64,000 nucleotides of DNA from an uncultured Lachnospiraceae bacterium. Lineage in GTDB: Bacteria > Bacillota > Clostridia > Lachnospirales > Lachnospiraceae. Shown here in pieces: positions 27,261-35,178 of this stretch. The notes beneath the pieces are model-generated. The model had not been told where the DNA came from and did not search any database. It saw only the letters and a list, made by a program, of their open reading frames with translations. The stretch is taken from assembly GCA_910577175.1 (NCBI GenBank), contig CAJTLU010000004.1, forward strand, positions 124,001-188,000. The letters run 5' to 3'. Position 1 is the stretch's first letter. The number at the start of each line of letters is the position of its first letter. The position numbers were made by a program, and so were the translations under genes.

Positions 27261-27337
27261 TTTCCCTTATTGTTTCCCTTGTATTATATCTTCCCACAAG
27301 GCATTACGAAACCTTATAAGGGAAAAAATAAGGGAAA
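27261..27337. repeat. 20-bp inverted repeat
   Basis: tttcccttattgtttccctt (27261-27280) is matched 19/20 by the reverse complement of 27318-27337. It lies between the HAD gene and the acidic-protein gene. It could be a transcript-end hairpin, an operator or the scar of a small mobile element. Confidence 0.55.
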
Positions 27338-27343
27338 CATTTT

Positions 27344-28018
27344 TTATTCCAATATTTGTAATAATTCATATAAATCATCAATACTTCCTTTATTCCTCTC
27401 TGTATGTTGTACCCAAATAAATCTACAGTTAGCATTCATTGCAGTTCTCCTGTCTTTTTCTTCATCCCCTATAAAAATCAGCTTTGTGATAGGAAAGGAA
27501 AATCTTTCAGCAATCATTTGCAAGCCTTTATAGTTCGGTTTCCTAGAGCCCGCAACAGAAGATGAAACATAATAATCAAAATAGCTCAAAAGTTCTGCGA
27601 TATCCCGCCTAAAAATTTCATCAGGCATTGCACTGGGTAAATCTGTCAATGCTGCTATTGTATAATCTTTTTCTTTAAGTTTTTGTAACACATTAATTGT
27701 CTCTGGATATATTTCCGCTTTTAATCGTAATCCACTCCAAAAAGCTTCTATACAGCTTTGCATAGGAATATCAATATGCCAATGTTCCAATATTTTTGTA
27801 AAAATATATTCCGCTGAATATTCAATCTCCCTATAATGAATTCTCGGATTAAATTCTTTTAGCATCTGAACCGATTTTTCAACAACCTCTTGTGAAACAG
27901 GATACCTAAATTTCCGTATAATTTCTTCAAATCCCTTATAATAAAAATCCTCCCATGAGTAAGGCATTCCTACATACTGCATTAATGTTCCACCCAAATC
28001 GAAAACTACAACTTTCAT
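27344..28018 (-). CDS. HAD-superfamily hydrolase
   Basis: A 224-residue cytosolic phosphatase-like protein. Motifs in order: I, FDLGGT (nucleophile Asp; the usual second Asp is Gly, as in some HAD branches); II, LTDLPS; III, SRKPNYKG with the Lys; IV, FIGDEEKDR. A cap domain of about residues 15-85 places it in the C1-cap group. The motif I change may alter or weaken phosphatase activity. The substrate is unknown. It sits in the AT-rich accessory stretch with no partner genes. Confidence 0.8.
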   Translation of the reverse strand: MKVVVFDLGGTLMQYVGMPYSWEDFYYKGFEEIIRKFRYPVSQEVVEKSVQMLKEFNPRIHYREIEYSAEYIFTKILEHWHIDIPMQSCIEAFWSGLRLKAEIYPETINVLQKLKEKDYTIAALTDLPSAMPDEIFRRDIAELLSYFDYYVSSSVAGSRKPNYKGLQMIAERFSFPITKLIFIGDEEKDRRTAMNANCRFIWVQHTERNKGSIDDLYELLQILE

Positions 28019-28125
28019 AATTATATCGCATCTCCCATTTCCAAAATTCTTCTGATAAATTTGTTCCTCATTCTTTAATACTGTACCAGTCTATGTTCTA
28101 TGCTGCATACATGCTTTTCTACAAG

Positions 28126-28168
28126 GACAAAATCCCCATTGCATAAACACAGTTTGTGCAATGGGGAT
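28126..28168 (-). terminator. Terminator of the phd-doc remnant
   Basis: A 12-bp stem atccccattgca / tgcaatggggat (28132-28143, 28157-28168) followed by TTTTG on the minus strand. It follows the broken doc gene. Confidence 0.75.
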
Positions 28169-28192
28169 ATTTCGCTCTCAAACGCCGAAGAC

Positions 28193-28329
28193 TTATTGTT
28201 GATGTTCGATAATCCATTGTAAGATTTCCTTTTCGCCAATATTACCGGATGCCAGTGCAAGAATTACATCGCTTAACTCCTTTTGGTTGTATGAAGTTTT
28301 AGTACTTGCTCCTTGCTTAAAATAATCAT
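28193..28329 (-). pseudogene. doc: Death-on-curing (Doc/Fic) toxin with internal deletion
   Basis: The frame opens as MIILSKEQVLKLH, the usual Doc N-terminus, from an ATG overlapping the antitoxin stop (ATGA), but stops after 18 codons. In another frame the last part of Doc remains: a KELSDVILALASGNIGEKE-type segment, ending at TAA 28195-28193. About 80 codons between, including the Fic catalytic motif HxFxxGNKR, are missing and the frames no longer match. The toxin is therefore dead while its antitoxin is intact. Confidence 0.75.
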
Positions 28330-28568
28330 TTTGCAAGAACCCCATATGCTTCCGCATTCTGTTTTATTAATCGTTCAGATATTGCAAATACATCCTCATT
28401 ACTGGCAACTTTTTCTTTTTCCGCTTTACTGAAATCAATGACCAGATATCTTGGTACATTATTTTTCAGAATAACCGCTGTTCCATGTTCGTCAACTACT
28501 TTGGCTACTTTTGAAAAATTTTGATTCGCTTCTGTAATTGAAATCATTGTGTTTGTATCTATTGTCAT
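28326..28568 (-). CDS. phd: Phd/YefM-family antitoxin
   Basis: An 80-residue antitoxin of the prevent-host-death family. The N-terminal DNA-binding fold shows MISITEANQNFSKVAKVVDEHG and the strand VPRYLVIDF; the C-terminal tail would wrap the toxin. Phd binds its own promoter, and the site here should lie around 28595-28623. It is preceded by AGGTG and overlaps the start of the broken doc gene. Its partner is deleted, so it may now act only as a repressor or as an orphan antitoxin. Confidence 0.88.
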   Translation of the reverse strand: MTIDTNTMISITEANQNFSKVAKVVDEHGTAVILKNNVPRYLVIDFSKAEKEKVASNEDVFAISERLIKQNAEAYGVLAK

Positions 28569-28594
28569 TTTACATGCACCTCACTTCTACTTAT

Positions 28595-28623
28595 ATTATA
28601 TGTAAATTATAGCTAGGAAACAA
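28595..28623 (-). promoter_or_regulatory. Promoter of the antitoxin operon
   Basis: On the minus strand TTGTTT (28623-28618), 17-base spacer, TATAAT (28600-28595). A second TATAAT lies inside the spacer. Confidence 0.65.
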
Positions 28624-28763
28624 CCTATTTTACGTTTTCGATTATTATACAACTGAAATCTGCCCTTGTAAACTGCCTATAAGGACAAAAACAAGGAAAA
28701 ATATATAACAATTTATTATATGAGGCTCTAAAAACCTTGAAAAATAAGGAAAGCTCAAGAAAT

Positions 28764-29065
28764 TCATCTGCAACTTCCGATTTGTCTGTCTGTATTGGTA
28801 GAAATTATACCATAGCCAATTACGAAAAGCAATCCCCGTTCTACGCCCGTTCCGACTATCCAGACCATCAAAGCAATCTTCTCCTCTACCCTTCCTGCAG
28901 TCCCGTTTTCCTTATACTGACGGAGGTACTCCCCGATTCTCCCGGCCTTTTCGATTTCACTGCACCCAAGCAGCTCGTCCACCGTCCTGCCGTAATACGC
29001 CGCGATGGACGGCAGCAGCGAAATGTCCGGAACGCCTTTAACTTTTCCGTAATCCTGATTTCCAT
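28764..29065 (-). pseudogene. Broken XRE-family regulator
   Basis: A frame starts MEIRITEKLK at ATG 29065 with a GAGGTGG site, then must shift by one base to continue as GVPDISLLPSIAAYYGRTVDELLGCSE-type sequence, the stretch that follows the helix-turn-helix in many XRE regulators. Most of the DNA-binding segment is absent, and the reading frame is interrupted at about 29035. The C-terminal tail is hydrophobic. No gene overlaps it on the other strand. Confidence 0.5.
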
Positions 29066-29182
29066 TTTTGCCACCTCGTTTTTCAAAGTAGCAAACACCT
29101 GTTCTGCTTTTATTATAGGGGGAGAACGGAGGAATCCAATCACCGCAGTGTTGAATTGCCGTTGAATGATTAAACCAGGTGT

Positions 29183-30088
29183 TTAATCCACCCTCTCCTG
29201 CGTCCTCTCCTTCTGTATCTTCTGGTCCTTTAAGGTAAGCACTACTCCTGCAATCATAACCAGCAGGGCGATAAAAAAGGATAACGGGGGAAGCTCCCGG
29301 AAAATCACAAGCGACAGCAAAACGCCGATAAACGGCGCCACCGCATAATAGGTGCTGGTTTTTGCCGCTCCAAGCTCCCGCTGTGCATATACGTAGAAAA
29401 AGATACTAAGCCCGTATGCAGCGAACCCCAGCAGCAACGCAGCTGCCATATAGGAAACGCCGGTCATCCGCTCTCCCGCCGCAAATGCAAGAAAGAGAGA
29501 ACCAAGCCCGGAACCAAAGCCCTTGATTACTACAATTTCCAACGGATTTTTGCAAGAGAGCATACGGGTGCAATTATTTTCAAAGCCCCAGCAGATGCAG
29601 GCCAGAAGAATCAGAACAGAGCCTATGGAAAAAGAAAAGCTGCTTATATCCTCCACCGACAAAATGACACTGGATGCTGTTACAAGTCCGATTGCTGCCC
29701 AGAGGCGCGCGGATATTTTCTCTTTGAATACCAGAAGGGCTATCAGCGAGGTTGCCACAATTTCAAAATTATTCAGCAATGAAGCGTTTGCCGCAGAGGT
29801 CATACGGAGTCCGAACATAAGAAAAACCGGCGCCGCAATATCCAGAAGCACCATCCCTGCCGTATAAGGAAGCTCCCGTCTGGTAAGGCGCTGCTCCTTT
29901 CCACCCCGTCCCGCCTTTTTCCGGATAATGCTGAACACAAGCATCCCGATGCCTGCACCCAGATAAAGAAAAGCTGCCATCATAGCAGGCGGTATTTTCT
30001 GCAGCAGGACTTTGGAAACCGGCGAGCTGACCGCATACAAAGCCGCCGCCAGTATGGCAAAGCCAGCTGCCCGTTTATCTTTTGACAT
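29183..30088 (-). CDS. EamA/DMT-family transporter
   Basis: A 301-residue membrane protein with 10 predicted helices arranged as two repeats of five, the EamA layout (LYAVSSPVSKVLL and GFGSGLGSLFLAFA segments). Such proteins export metabolites or amino acids; the substrate is not predictable here. GGAGGAGG precedes ATG 30088. It is divergent from the glycosylase gene at 30279 and returns to the GC content of the main chromosome, marking the end of the accessory segment. Confidence 0.88.
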   Translation of the reverse strand: MSKDKRAAGFAILAAALYAVSSPVSKVLLQKIPPAMMAAFLYLGAGIGMLVFSIIRKKAGRGGKEQRLTRRELPYTAGMVLLDIAAPVFLMFGLRMTSAANASLLNNFEIVATSLIALLVFKEKISARLWAAIGLVTASSVILSVEDISSFSFSIGSVLILLACICWGFENNCTRMLSCKNPLEIVVIKGFGSGLGSLFLAFAAGERMTGVSYMAAALLLGFAAYGLSIFFYVYAQRELGAAKTSTYYAVAPFIGVLLSLVIFRELPPLSFFIALLVMIAGVVLTLKDQKIQKERTQERVD

Positions 30089-30164
30089 AAAACTGCCTCC
30101 TCCTGAAAGAATACTGAAATTGTAACACGGCTGTACTTAAAATGCAATACAGAGGAGACAGTTT

Positions 30165-30209
30165 AAATTTCCGCATTTTGTATTCTTCTTTTGTGTTCCG
30201 CAAGCTTCT
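30165..30209. repeat. Dispersed intergenic repeat, copy E (partial)
   Basis: Shares aaatttccgcattttg and tgtgttccgca, at nearly the same spacing, with the left end of copy D (43143 onward). It ends just upstream of the -35 box at 30217. Confidence 0.45.
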
Positions 30210-30216
30210 AAGGGAA

Positions 30217-30245
30217 TTGTAAGTATACGCAAAAAATGCTATAAT
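30217..30245 (+). promoter_or_regulatory. Promoter of the deoxyinosine glycosylase gene
   Basis: TTGTAA (30217-30222), 17-base spacer, TATAAT (30240-30245). Confidence 0.7.
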
Positions 30246-30278
30246 AAAACCGTTATGAAACACATAGGAGGAATACCA

Positions 30279-30785
30279 ATGCCACACCACCCGATTGAAC
30301 CTGTCTACAACCATGCTTCCAGGCTCCTGGTTTTAGGGAGCTTTCCGTCCGTGAAGTCCCGGGAACAGGGCTTTTTCTACGGCCACCCGCAGAACCGCTT
30401 CTGGAAAGTAACCTCTGCCGTATTTGCCTGTGATGAGCCCAAAACAATCGATGAAAAACGCTCCTTTCTGCTCGAAAACGGAATCGCTTTATGGGATGTT
30501 ATCGCTTCATGTGAAATTGAGGGAAGCTCCGACAGCTCCATCAAAAATGTCGTGCCAAACGATTTATCCCGGATTCTTCCCTGTACACAAATAAAACAGA
30601 TTTTCGTAAATGGAAAAACTGCGCAAAAATATTATAATAAATACTTGCGGGAAGTGCTCGGGCAGGATGCTGTCTGTCTTCCGTCTACCTCTCCTGCCAA
30701 CGCGGCATGGTCCCTGGAGCGGCTTATCCGGGAATGGGGCATCTTGAAAAATTCCACACTTACGCCGCAAGGTAATATTCATTAA
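30279..30785 (+). CDS. DNA-deoxyinosine glycosylase, UDG superfamily (HDG type)
   Basis: A 168-residue base-excision repair enzyme. The start at ATG 30279 follows AGGAGG; an upstream ATG 30255 lacks one. Motif 1 reads GSFPSVKSREQGFFYGHPQNRFWKV in pieces: GSFPS for the water/base loop and the NRFW Asn that is catalytic in family 6. The C-terminal motif is LPSTSPANA. Family 6 enzymes remove hypoxanthine from deaminated adenine in DNA. The gene stands alone, with its own promoter. Confidence 0.82.
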   Translation: MPHHPIEPVYNHASRLLVLGSFPSVKSREQGFFYGHPQNRFWKVTSAVFACDEPKTIDEKRSFLLENGIALWDVIASCEIEGSSDSSIKNVVPNDLSRILPCTQIKQIFVNGKTAQKYYNKYLREVLGQDAVCLPSTSPANAAWSLERLIREWGILKNSTLTPQGNIH

Positions 30786-30833
30786 GTTTTCTTACTTTCC
30801 TGTCGAAAAACGACTTGTTTTTTCATGTTTCTC

Positions 30834-30862
30834 TTTACATTTTAGGAGAAAAATGATATTAT
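30834..30862 (+). promoter_or_regulatory. Promoter of comFB
   Basis: TTTACA (30834-30839), 17-base spacer, TATTAT (30857-30862), with GGGGG before ATG 30895. Confidence 0.55.
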
Positions 30863-30894
30863 TATAACATATTGAAGCTTAGGGGGTATACAAT

Positions 30895-31161
30895 ATGCAA
30901 CTGATTTTGAAAAATATCATGGAAGAATACGTCACCCTTACCTTAGACGAAATGATGAGCTATCTGGACGGCTGTAAGTGTGAGCGTTGCAAGCTTGACA
31001 TGATTTCTTATGCGCTGAACCGGTTAGAGCCGAAGTATGTCGTCACTCCACAGGGTGAGATGATGGCCCGCTTATGTGAATTTGACAATCAGTTCAAAAC
31101 GTCTGTTATGTCCAAGCTCATACAGGCGCATGAAATTATCAGCAAAAACCCTCGCCACTAG
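30895..31161 (+). CDS. comFB: ComFB-family late competence protein
   Basis: An 88-residue protein matching the ComFB family: N-terminal NIMEEYVTLTLDEM and the Cys cluster CKCERC, which binds zinc in this family, followed by KLDMISYALNRLEPKYV. The molecular role of ComFB is unclear; in Bacillus it lies between comFA and comFC, neither of which is here. The gene has its own promoter and is convergent with lepB. Confidence 0.85.
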   Translation: MQLILKNIMEEYVTLTLDEMMSYLDGCKCERCKLDMISYALNRLEPKYVVTPQGEMMARLCEFDNQFKTSVMSKLIQAHEIISKNPRH

Positions 31162-31173
31162 ACGTAGGGAGGG

Positions 31174-31722
31174 TTACTTCAGAATCTTAAATTTCGGCTT
31201 GTAGCGGAACCATACTTTGCACCGGATTTTTTCCCTTGCTACATATTTATTATCCCACTTCCTTGAATCCCAGGAATTATTGCGGTTATCCCCCAGCATA
31301 AAGTAGTGTCCCTCCGGTACCCAGAACTTTCCGAAGGTGCCTGACGGCAGCTCTTTCAAATACTCCTCCTCCAGAGGCTCTTCACTCCCGTTAATATACA
31401 CCTTGCCCTCTATCACTTCAACCAGTTCTCCCGGAAGACCGATAATTCTTTTGATATATATCTTGCTCTCGTCATCAGGAAAATCAAACATTACAATGTC
31501 TCCACGCTCTGGCTCCGAAAACAGATATGCAAGCCGGAAGCCTAACACCCTGTCTCCTATCTGCAGCGTATCCTCCATAGAACCGGATGGAATCTCCGCC
31601 TTCATGATTACAAACCAGTTAAGGCAATTCCCAATCATAAAGGCAGAAATCAATACAAGCAGCCAGCTGATAATTTCCCTCCAGACCGCATCATTATTTT
31701 TTGTATTCTCCTCTTTCTTCAT
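31174..31722 (-). CDS. lepB: Signal peptidase I
   Basis: A membrane serine protease that cleaves Sec signal peptides outside the cell. It has 182 residues with one N-terminal membrane helix (about 15-35), then the catalytic Ser in IPSGSMEDTL, the Lys in YIKRIIGLPGE, and the GDNRNNSWDSR box. It is the short Gram-positive type. It is third in a minus-strand unit after galK (29 bases). A placement with galK is unusual, and the functions look unrelated. Confidence 0.95.
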   Translation of the reverse strand: MKKEENTKNNDAVWREIISWLLVLISAFMIGNCLNWFVIMKAEIPSGSMEDTLQIGDRVLGFRLAYLFSEPERGDIVMFDFPDDESKIYIKRIIGLPGELVEVIEGKVYINGSEEPLEEEYLKELPSGTFGKFWVPEGHYFMLGDNRNNSWDSRKWDNKYVAREKIRCKVWFRYKPKFKILK

Positions 31723-31751
31723 CCGTCTTACTTTTCCTCCCCGAAAATTTC

Positions 31752-32915
31752 CTACAACTCACAAGGGCCGCCGCCCGCTTCCGCTTCGTAAAAATCTGCC
31801 TGGTATCCGCTCTTTTCCAGATACTCCATACCAACCTTCTCTTTATACGCAGAAACCCTGTCCTTTTTAATTAAAACAACCAGGCAGCCGCCAAAACCGG
31901 CTCCTGTCATCCGTGCCCCAAGTACGCCCGGAAATTGGTTCGAAAGCTCTGCCAGAAGGTCAGGCTCCTTTCCTGTCACCTCATAATCTTCCTTCAAAGA
32001 CAAATGGGACTCCGGCATCAGTGCGCCAAACCGTACAATGTCTCCCTGCTTCAACGCCTCAAAGGACTGTACCGTGCGGGCATTCTCATAGACCGCATGC
32101 CGCGCCCTGCGCTTTAATACCTCCCTGTCTAACGCTTCTTTGTACGTTTCAAACTCCTCCGGAGAAAAATCGCATAGCGCTTTTTTATCACAGACGGTCT
32201 GCAGACACTTTAGCGCCTCCTCACATTCCTGCCTGCGCTCATTGTACTTTGACTCGTTCAGCGCCCGCTTCTTGTTGCTGTTGACAATCAAAAGCGCGTT
32301 TTCTCCCAGCTCTAACGGCGCATATTCATAAGTAAGCGCACCTGTATCCATAAAAATCGCACAGCCCTTCCTGCCGGCGGCAATGGAAAGCTGGTCCAGA
32401 ATCCCGCACTGCACCCCGACAAACTCATTCTCTGCTTTCTGTGTCAGCTTCGCAAGTCCGGTTACCGAAATCTTAAATCCGAACAATTCACACAACAAAT
32501 AAGCCGTCAGTACCTCTATCGAGGCAGAGGAGGAAAGTCCGGAGGACGCAGGAAGCGTTCCGGCATATACAATATCTACCCCTTCTGTAACCGGATATCC
32601 TTCTTCCTCTAATGTCCGGACGACACCGAACGGGTAATTCGCCCAGTTCCATTCCGGCCGATAACACTTCGGCAGCAGCTCTGCCTCAATCATCCCTTCC
32701 TCCGGATAATCTGCGGAATACAGCCGAAGCTTACTTGTTCCGTTTTTCCTTGCCGCAGCGTACGTCCCCATCGTCAGGGCGCATGGAAGCGTATAACCGC
32801 CGCTGTAATCAATATGGTCTCCCATCAGATTTACTCTGCCCGGAGCAAAAAAGAACCGCACCCCTTCGCTGCTCCCAAACAATCTGGAAAACTCTTCTTC
32901 TAATCTTTTCTTCAT
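31752..32915 (-). CDS. galK: Galactokinase
   Basis: Phosphorylates galactose to galactose-1-phosphate in the Leloir pathway; GHMP kinase fold. It has 387 residues with the galactokinase signature GRVNLMGDHIDYSGG (residues about 27-41), the GHMP loop LPASSGLSSSAS and a C-terminal MTGAGFGGC. galT and galE are not nearby. The start overlaps the upstream AI-2E gene's stop as ATGA, so translation is coupled. The signature deviates slightly (M for I); other GHMP sugar kinases remain possible but less likely. Confidence 0.87.
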   Translation of the reverse strand: MKKRLEEEFSRLFGSSEGVRFFFAPGRVNLMGDHIDYSGGYTLPCALTMGTYAAARKNGTSKLRLYSADYPEEGMIEAELLPKCYRPEWNWANYPFGVVRTLEEEGYPVTEGVDIVYAGTLPASSGLSSSASIEVLTAYLLCELFGFKISVTGLAKLTQKAENEFVGVQCGILDQLSIAAGRKGCAIFMDTGALTYEYAPLELGENALLIVNSNKKRALNESKYNERRQECEEALKCLQTVCDKKALCDFSPEEFETYKEALDREVLKRRARHAVYENARTVQSFEALKQGDIVRFGALMPESHLSLKEDYEVTGKEPDLLAELSNQFPGVLGARMTGAGFGGCLVVLIKKDRVSAYKEKVGMEYLEKSGYQADFYEAEAGGGPCEL

Positions 32916-34159
32916 TTTGTCTCCTTCTCCTTCTGCAAAATTTCTATCTGTCCGGCTTCTTTTTGTTTCTTTTCCAGCCGTTTTGCTGTCACTTCACGAA
33001 GCAGCGTATACAGAACGGAAACCGTAGGCACCGCAAACAGCATACCCACAATGCCGCCGATTCCGCCTCCTATCGTAACTGCCGCCAATACCCACATTGC
33101 AGGAAGTCCTACCGAGCTTCCCACGACCTTCGGATAAATCACATTTCCTTCAATCTGCTGCAAGATAACAATGTAAACAAGAAACATCAATGCCTGGAAC
33201 GGGTCTGTCATCAGAATCAGGAAAGCGCCCACACCTGCCCCGATTAGCGCGCCTACCACCGGAATCAGCGCCGTCACGCCGACCAGCACCCCGATCATCG
33301 CCGCATACGGAAAACGGAAAATTAACATACCGATAGAACAAAGACTGCCCAGAATCACTGCTTCTGTACACTGACCCGCAATAAATGCACAGAAAATCCC
33401 GTGGGAGGTCCGTGCCACATGCAGCACCATCTCCCGTACCCGTTCTGGCAGAAACGCCCGGAAGAGCCTGTTAATCTGCCGGGACAGGGTTTCCTTGTTA
33501 AGCAGTACATAAATTCCGAAAATCAAGGCAATGACAAAATCCACAATACCGCCAAAGGCACTGATTACACTCGAAAACGTACTCCCGACTACCCCGATGG
33601 TTCCCTCCCCGATAAGATTCAGGAGACTTTTGGCCGTTGTCTCCCAGTCAATGTTTAACTCCGAAATCACCTCACTGATGACAGGATATGCCTCTGCATA
33701 CTCCATGCCCCATTTTTTAACGCGCTCCATCCAGACCGGTACGCCGTCCACAAGCAGCATTACTGCATTCCCGATTTCCGGAAGCACAATGGCGACTACT
33801 CCGGAAAGAATCGCAAGGATAATCAGAATCGAAATCAACAGACACATCGGTCTGCGGAGCACACGGCTCACCTTTCCCGGCTGTACATCCTTTGGACCGG
33901 ACGCGCCATTTTTATTTTTCCTTTTCTGCTTTGCAAAAATACGCTTCAGCCAGAGTCCGCTCTTATCCCATAGCTTCTCTAAGCCCCGCATCGGCAGATT
34001 CAGCACAAATGCAATCATAAACCCGGTAAACACCGGGGAAAAAATTCCCAGAATCCAACCAATTCCTGCTCCCACAACTGAAAGCTTCTGCAGCATGCAG
34101 TACAACACAACCAGACCTGCCGCAGCAAAAAACGTACGAAAGAAACGACGCCGGTTCAT
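32912..34159 (-). CDS. AI-2E family transporter
   Basis: A 415-residue polytopic membrane protein with about eight helices and the family segments GIYVLLNKE and IGGGIGGIVGMLFAVPTVSVLY. Members include sodium/proton antiporters and AI-2 exporters; the substrate here is unknown. It is first gene of the unit with galK and lepB. It is divergent from the TraX-like gene. GGAGCGG precedes ATG 34159. Confidence 0.9.
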   Translation of the reverse strand: MNRRRFFRTFFAAAGLVVLYCMLQKLSVVGAGIGWILGIFSPVFTGFMIAFVLNLPMRGLEKLWDKSGLWLKRIFAKQKRKNKNGASGPKDVQPGKVSRVLRRPMCLLISILIILAILSGVVAIVLPEIGNAVMLLVDGVPVWMERVKKWGMEYAEAYPVISEVISELNIDWETTAKSLLNLIGEGTIGVVGSTFSSVISAFGGIVDFVIALIFGIYVLLNKETLSRQINRLFRAFLPERVREMVLHVARTSHGIFCAFIAGQCTEAVILGSLCSIGMLIFRFPYAAMIGVLVGVTALIPVVGALIGAGVGAFLILMTDPFQALMFLVYIVILQQIEGNVIYPKVVGSSVGLPAMWVLAAVTIGGGIGGIVGMLFAVPTVSVLYTLLREVTAKRLEKKQKEAGQIEILQKEKETK

Positions 34160-34186
34160 TCCGCTCCTCCTTTTGTTTTAACCTAC

Positions 34187-34215
34187 TTGAAATTCTTTCC
34201 ACACTTGTATATAAT
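34187..34215 (+). promoter_or_regulatory. Promoter of the TraX-family gene
   Basis: TTGAAA (34187-34192), 17-base spacer, perfect TATAAT (34210-34215), then GAGGAGG and ATG 34242. Confidence 0.78.
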
Positions 34216-34241
34216 CATAACATAAAGAGGAGGAAACTTCA

Positions 34242-35075
34242 ATGCTCAATCAAACATCATCATTCAACAATTCCCCGGTGCAAAAGGGATTACCTGGAAA
34301 CTTTTTAAAGATATTCGCGGCACTCACGATGCTCATCGACCATGCGGCAATTGCGCTTGTTTATTCTAAACTTATTCTCTCTAAGGAATACCTTGATATC
34401 CTGTCCTTGGAGGACGCAACGGCAGAACAGCTTGCTTCCATCCCGGACAGCTATCTGGGTCTGTTTTCTACCTATAACATCATGCGGCTGGTCGGCAGAA
34501 TTGCCTTCCCTATTTTTTGCTTCCTGCTTTACGAAGGTTTTATGCACACTTCGGATATCCGGCGCTATCTTCTTCGTGTCGGTCTTTGTGCTCTCGTCTC
34601 CGAAATCCCGTTTAATCTGATAGCCTCCAAAGCCGATACCGGAACTGTCTCTCTATTCTATCCAAAGCTTCAGAATACCGTTTTTACCTTATTTCTGGCA
34701 CTGCTTATGCTCTATGGCATGAGATGTCTGGAAGTAAAGGAGTTTTCACTAAAAGCCGCCATGCGTCAGATGCTCGGACAGGTTTTATGCGTCCTCGCCG
34801 CCTGTGTCGTTGCCATCCTTGCCAGAACTGACTATTCCTATTTTGGAATCCTTCTGGTAGCCGTCTTTTACTACTGCCGTAATTCAAAAACAATGCAGAT
34901 TATTCTTGGCTGTATTGTCTTTCTTGGGACAAATATCGCTTCACTCCTTGCTTTTGTTCCGATTGCAATGTATAACGGTACCCTGATCCGTTCGAAGAAA
35001 TTCAAATACTTCTTCTACATTTTCTATCCGGCGCATTTGCTGGTACTGTACCTGCTTTCGCTCCTGGTGAAGTAA
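34242..35075 (+). CDS. TraX-family membrane protein
   Basis: A 277-residue polytopic membrane protein with about eight helices. The TraX features are the N-terminal FLKIFAALTMLIDHAA, the RLVGRIAFPIFCFLLYEGF segment and the C-terminal FYIFYPAHLL. TraX was named for F-pilin acetylation; chromosomal Clostridia homologues belong to the acyltransferase-like TraX/Wzy-type group and have no shown substrate. No conjugation genes are nearby, so the plasmid name should not be read as transfer function. Confidence 0.85.
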   Translation: MLNQTSSFNNSPVQKGLPGNFLKIFAALTMLIDHAAIALVYSKLILSKEYLDILSLEDATAEQLASIPDSYLGLFSTYNIMRLVGRIAFPIFCFLLYEGFMHTSDIRRYLLRVGLCALVSEIPFNLIASKADTGTVSLFYPKLQNTVFTLFLALLMLYGMRCLEVKEFSLKAAMRQMLGQVLCVLAACVVAILARTDYSYFGILLVAVFYYCRNSKTMQIILGCIVFLGTNIASLLAFVPIAMYNGTLIRSKKFKYFFYIFYPAHLLVLYLLSLLVK

Positions 35076-35178
35076 AATCCGGGCTTCTCTTTTTTCCTTT
35101 CTCTGCATATAGTATTGCAGAAGCGTTTCGGGAACGCTGCCGGAGCGTTCTCCGACTATGCCCTTGAAAGGAGACTTT

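Noticed and set aside
28737..29165. 142-residue plus-strand frame
   Set aside because: It is antisense to the broken XRE gene, whose XRE-like residues are clear on the minus strand.
31752..32915. Non-canonical galactokinase signature as evidence of a new kinase
   Set aside because: The D in place of E is allowed in the signature and the M for I change is small; galactokinase remains the best call.
34242..35075. Conjugative element suggested by the TraX name
   Set aside because: Chromosomal TraX-family proteins are common in Clostridia and no transfer genes are nearby.
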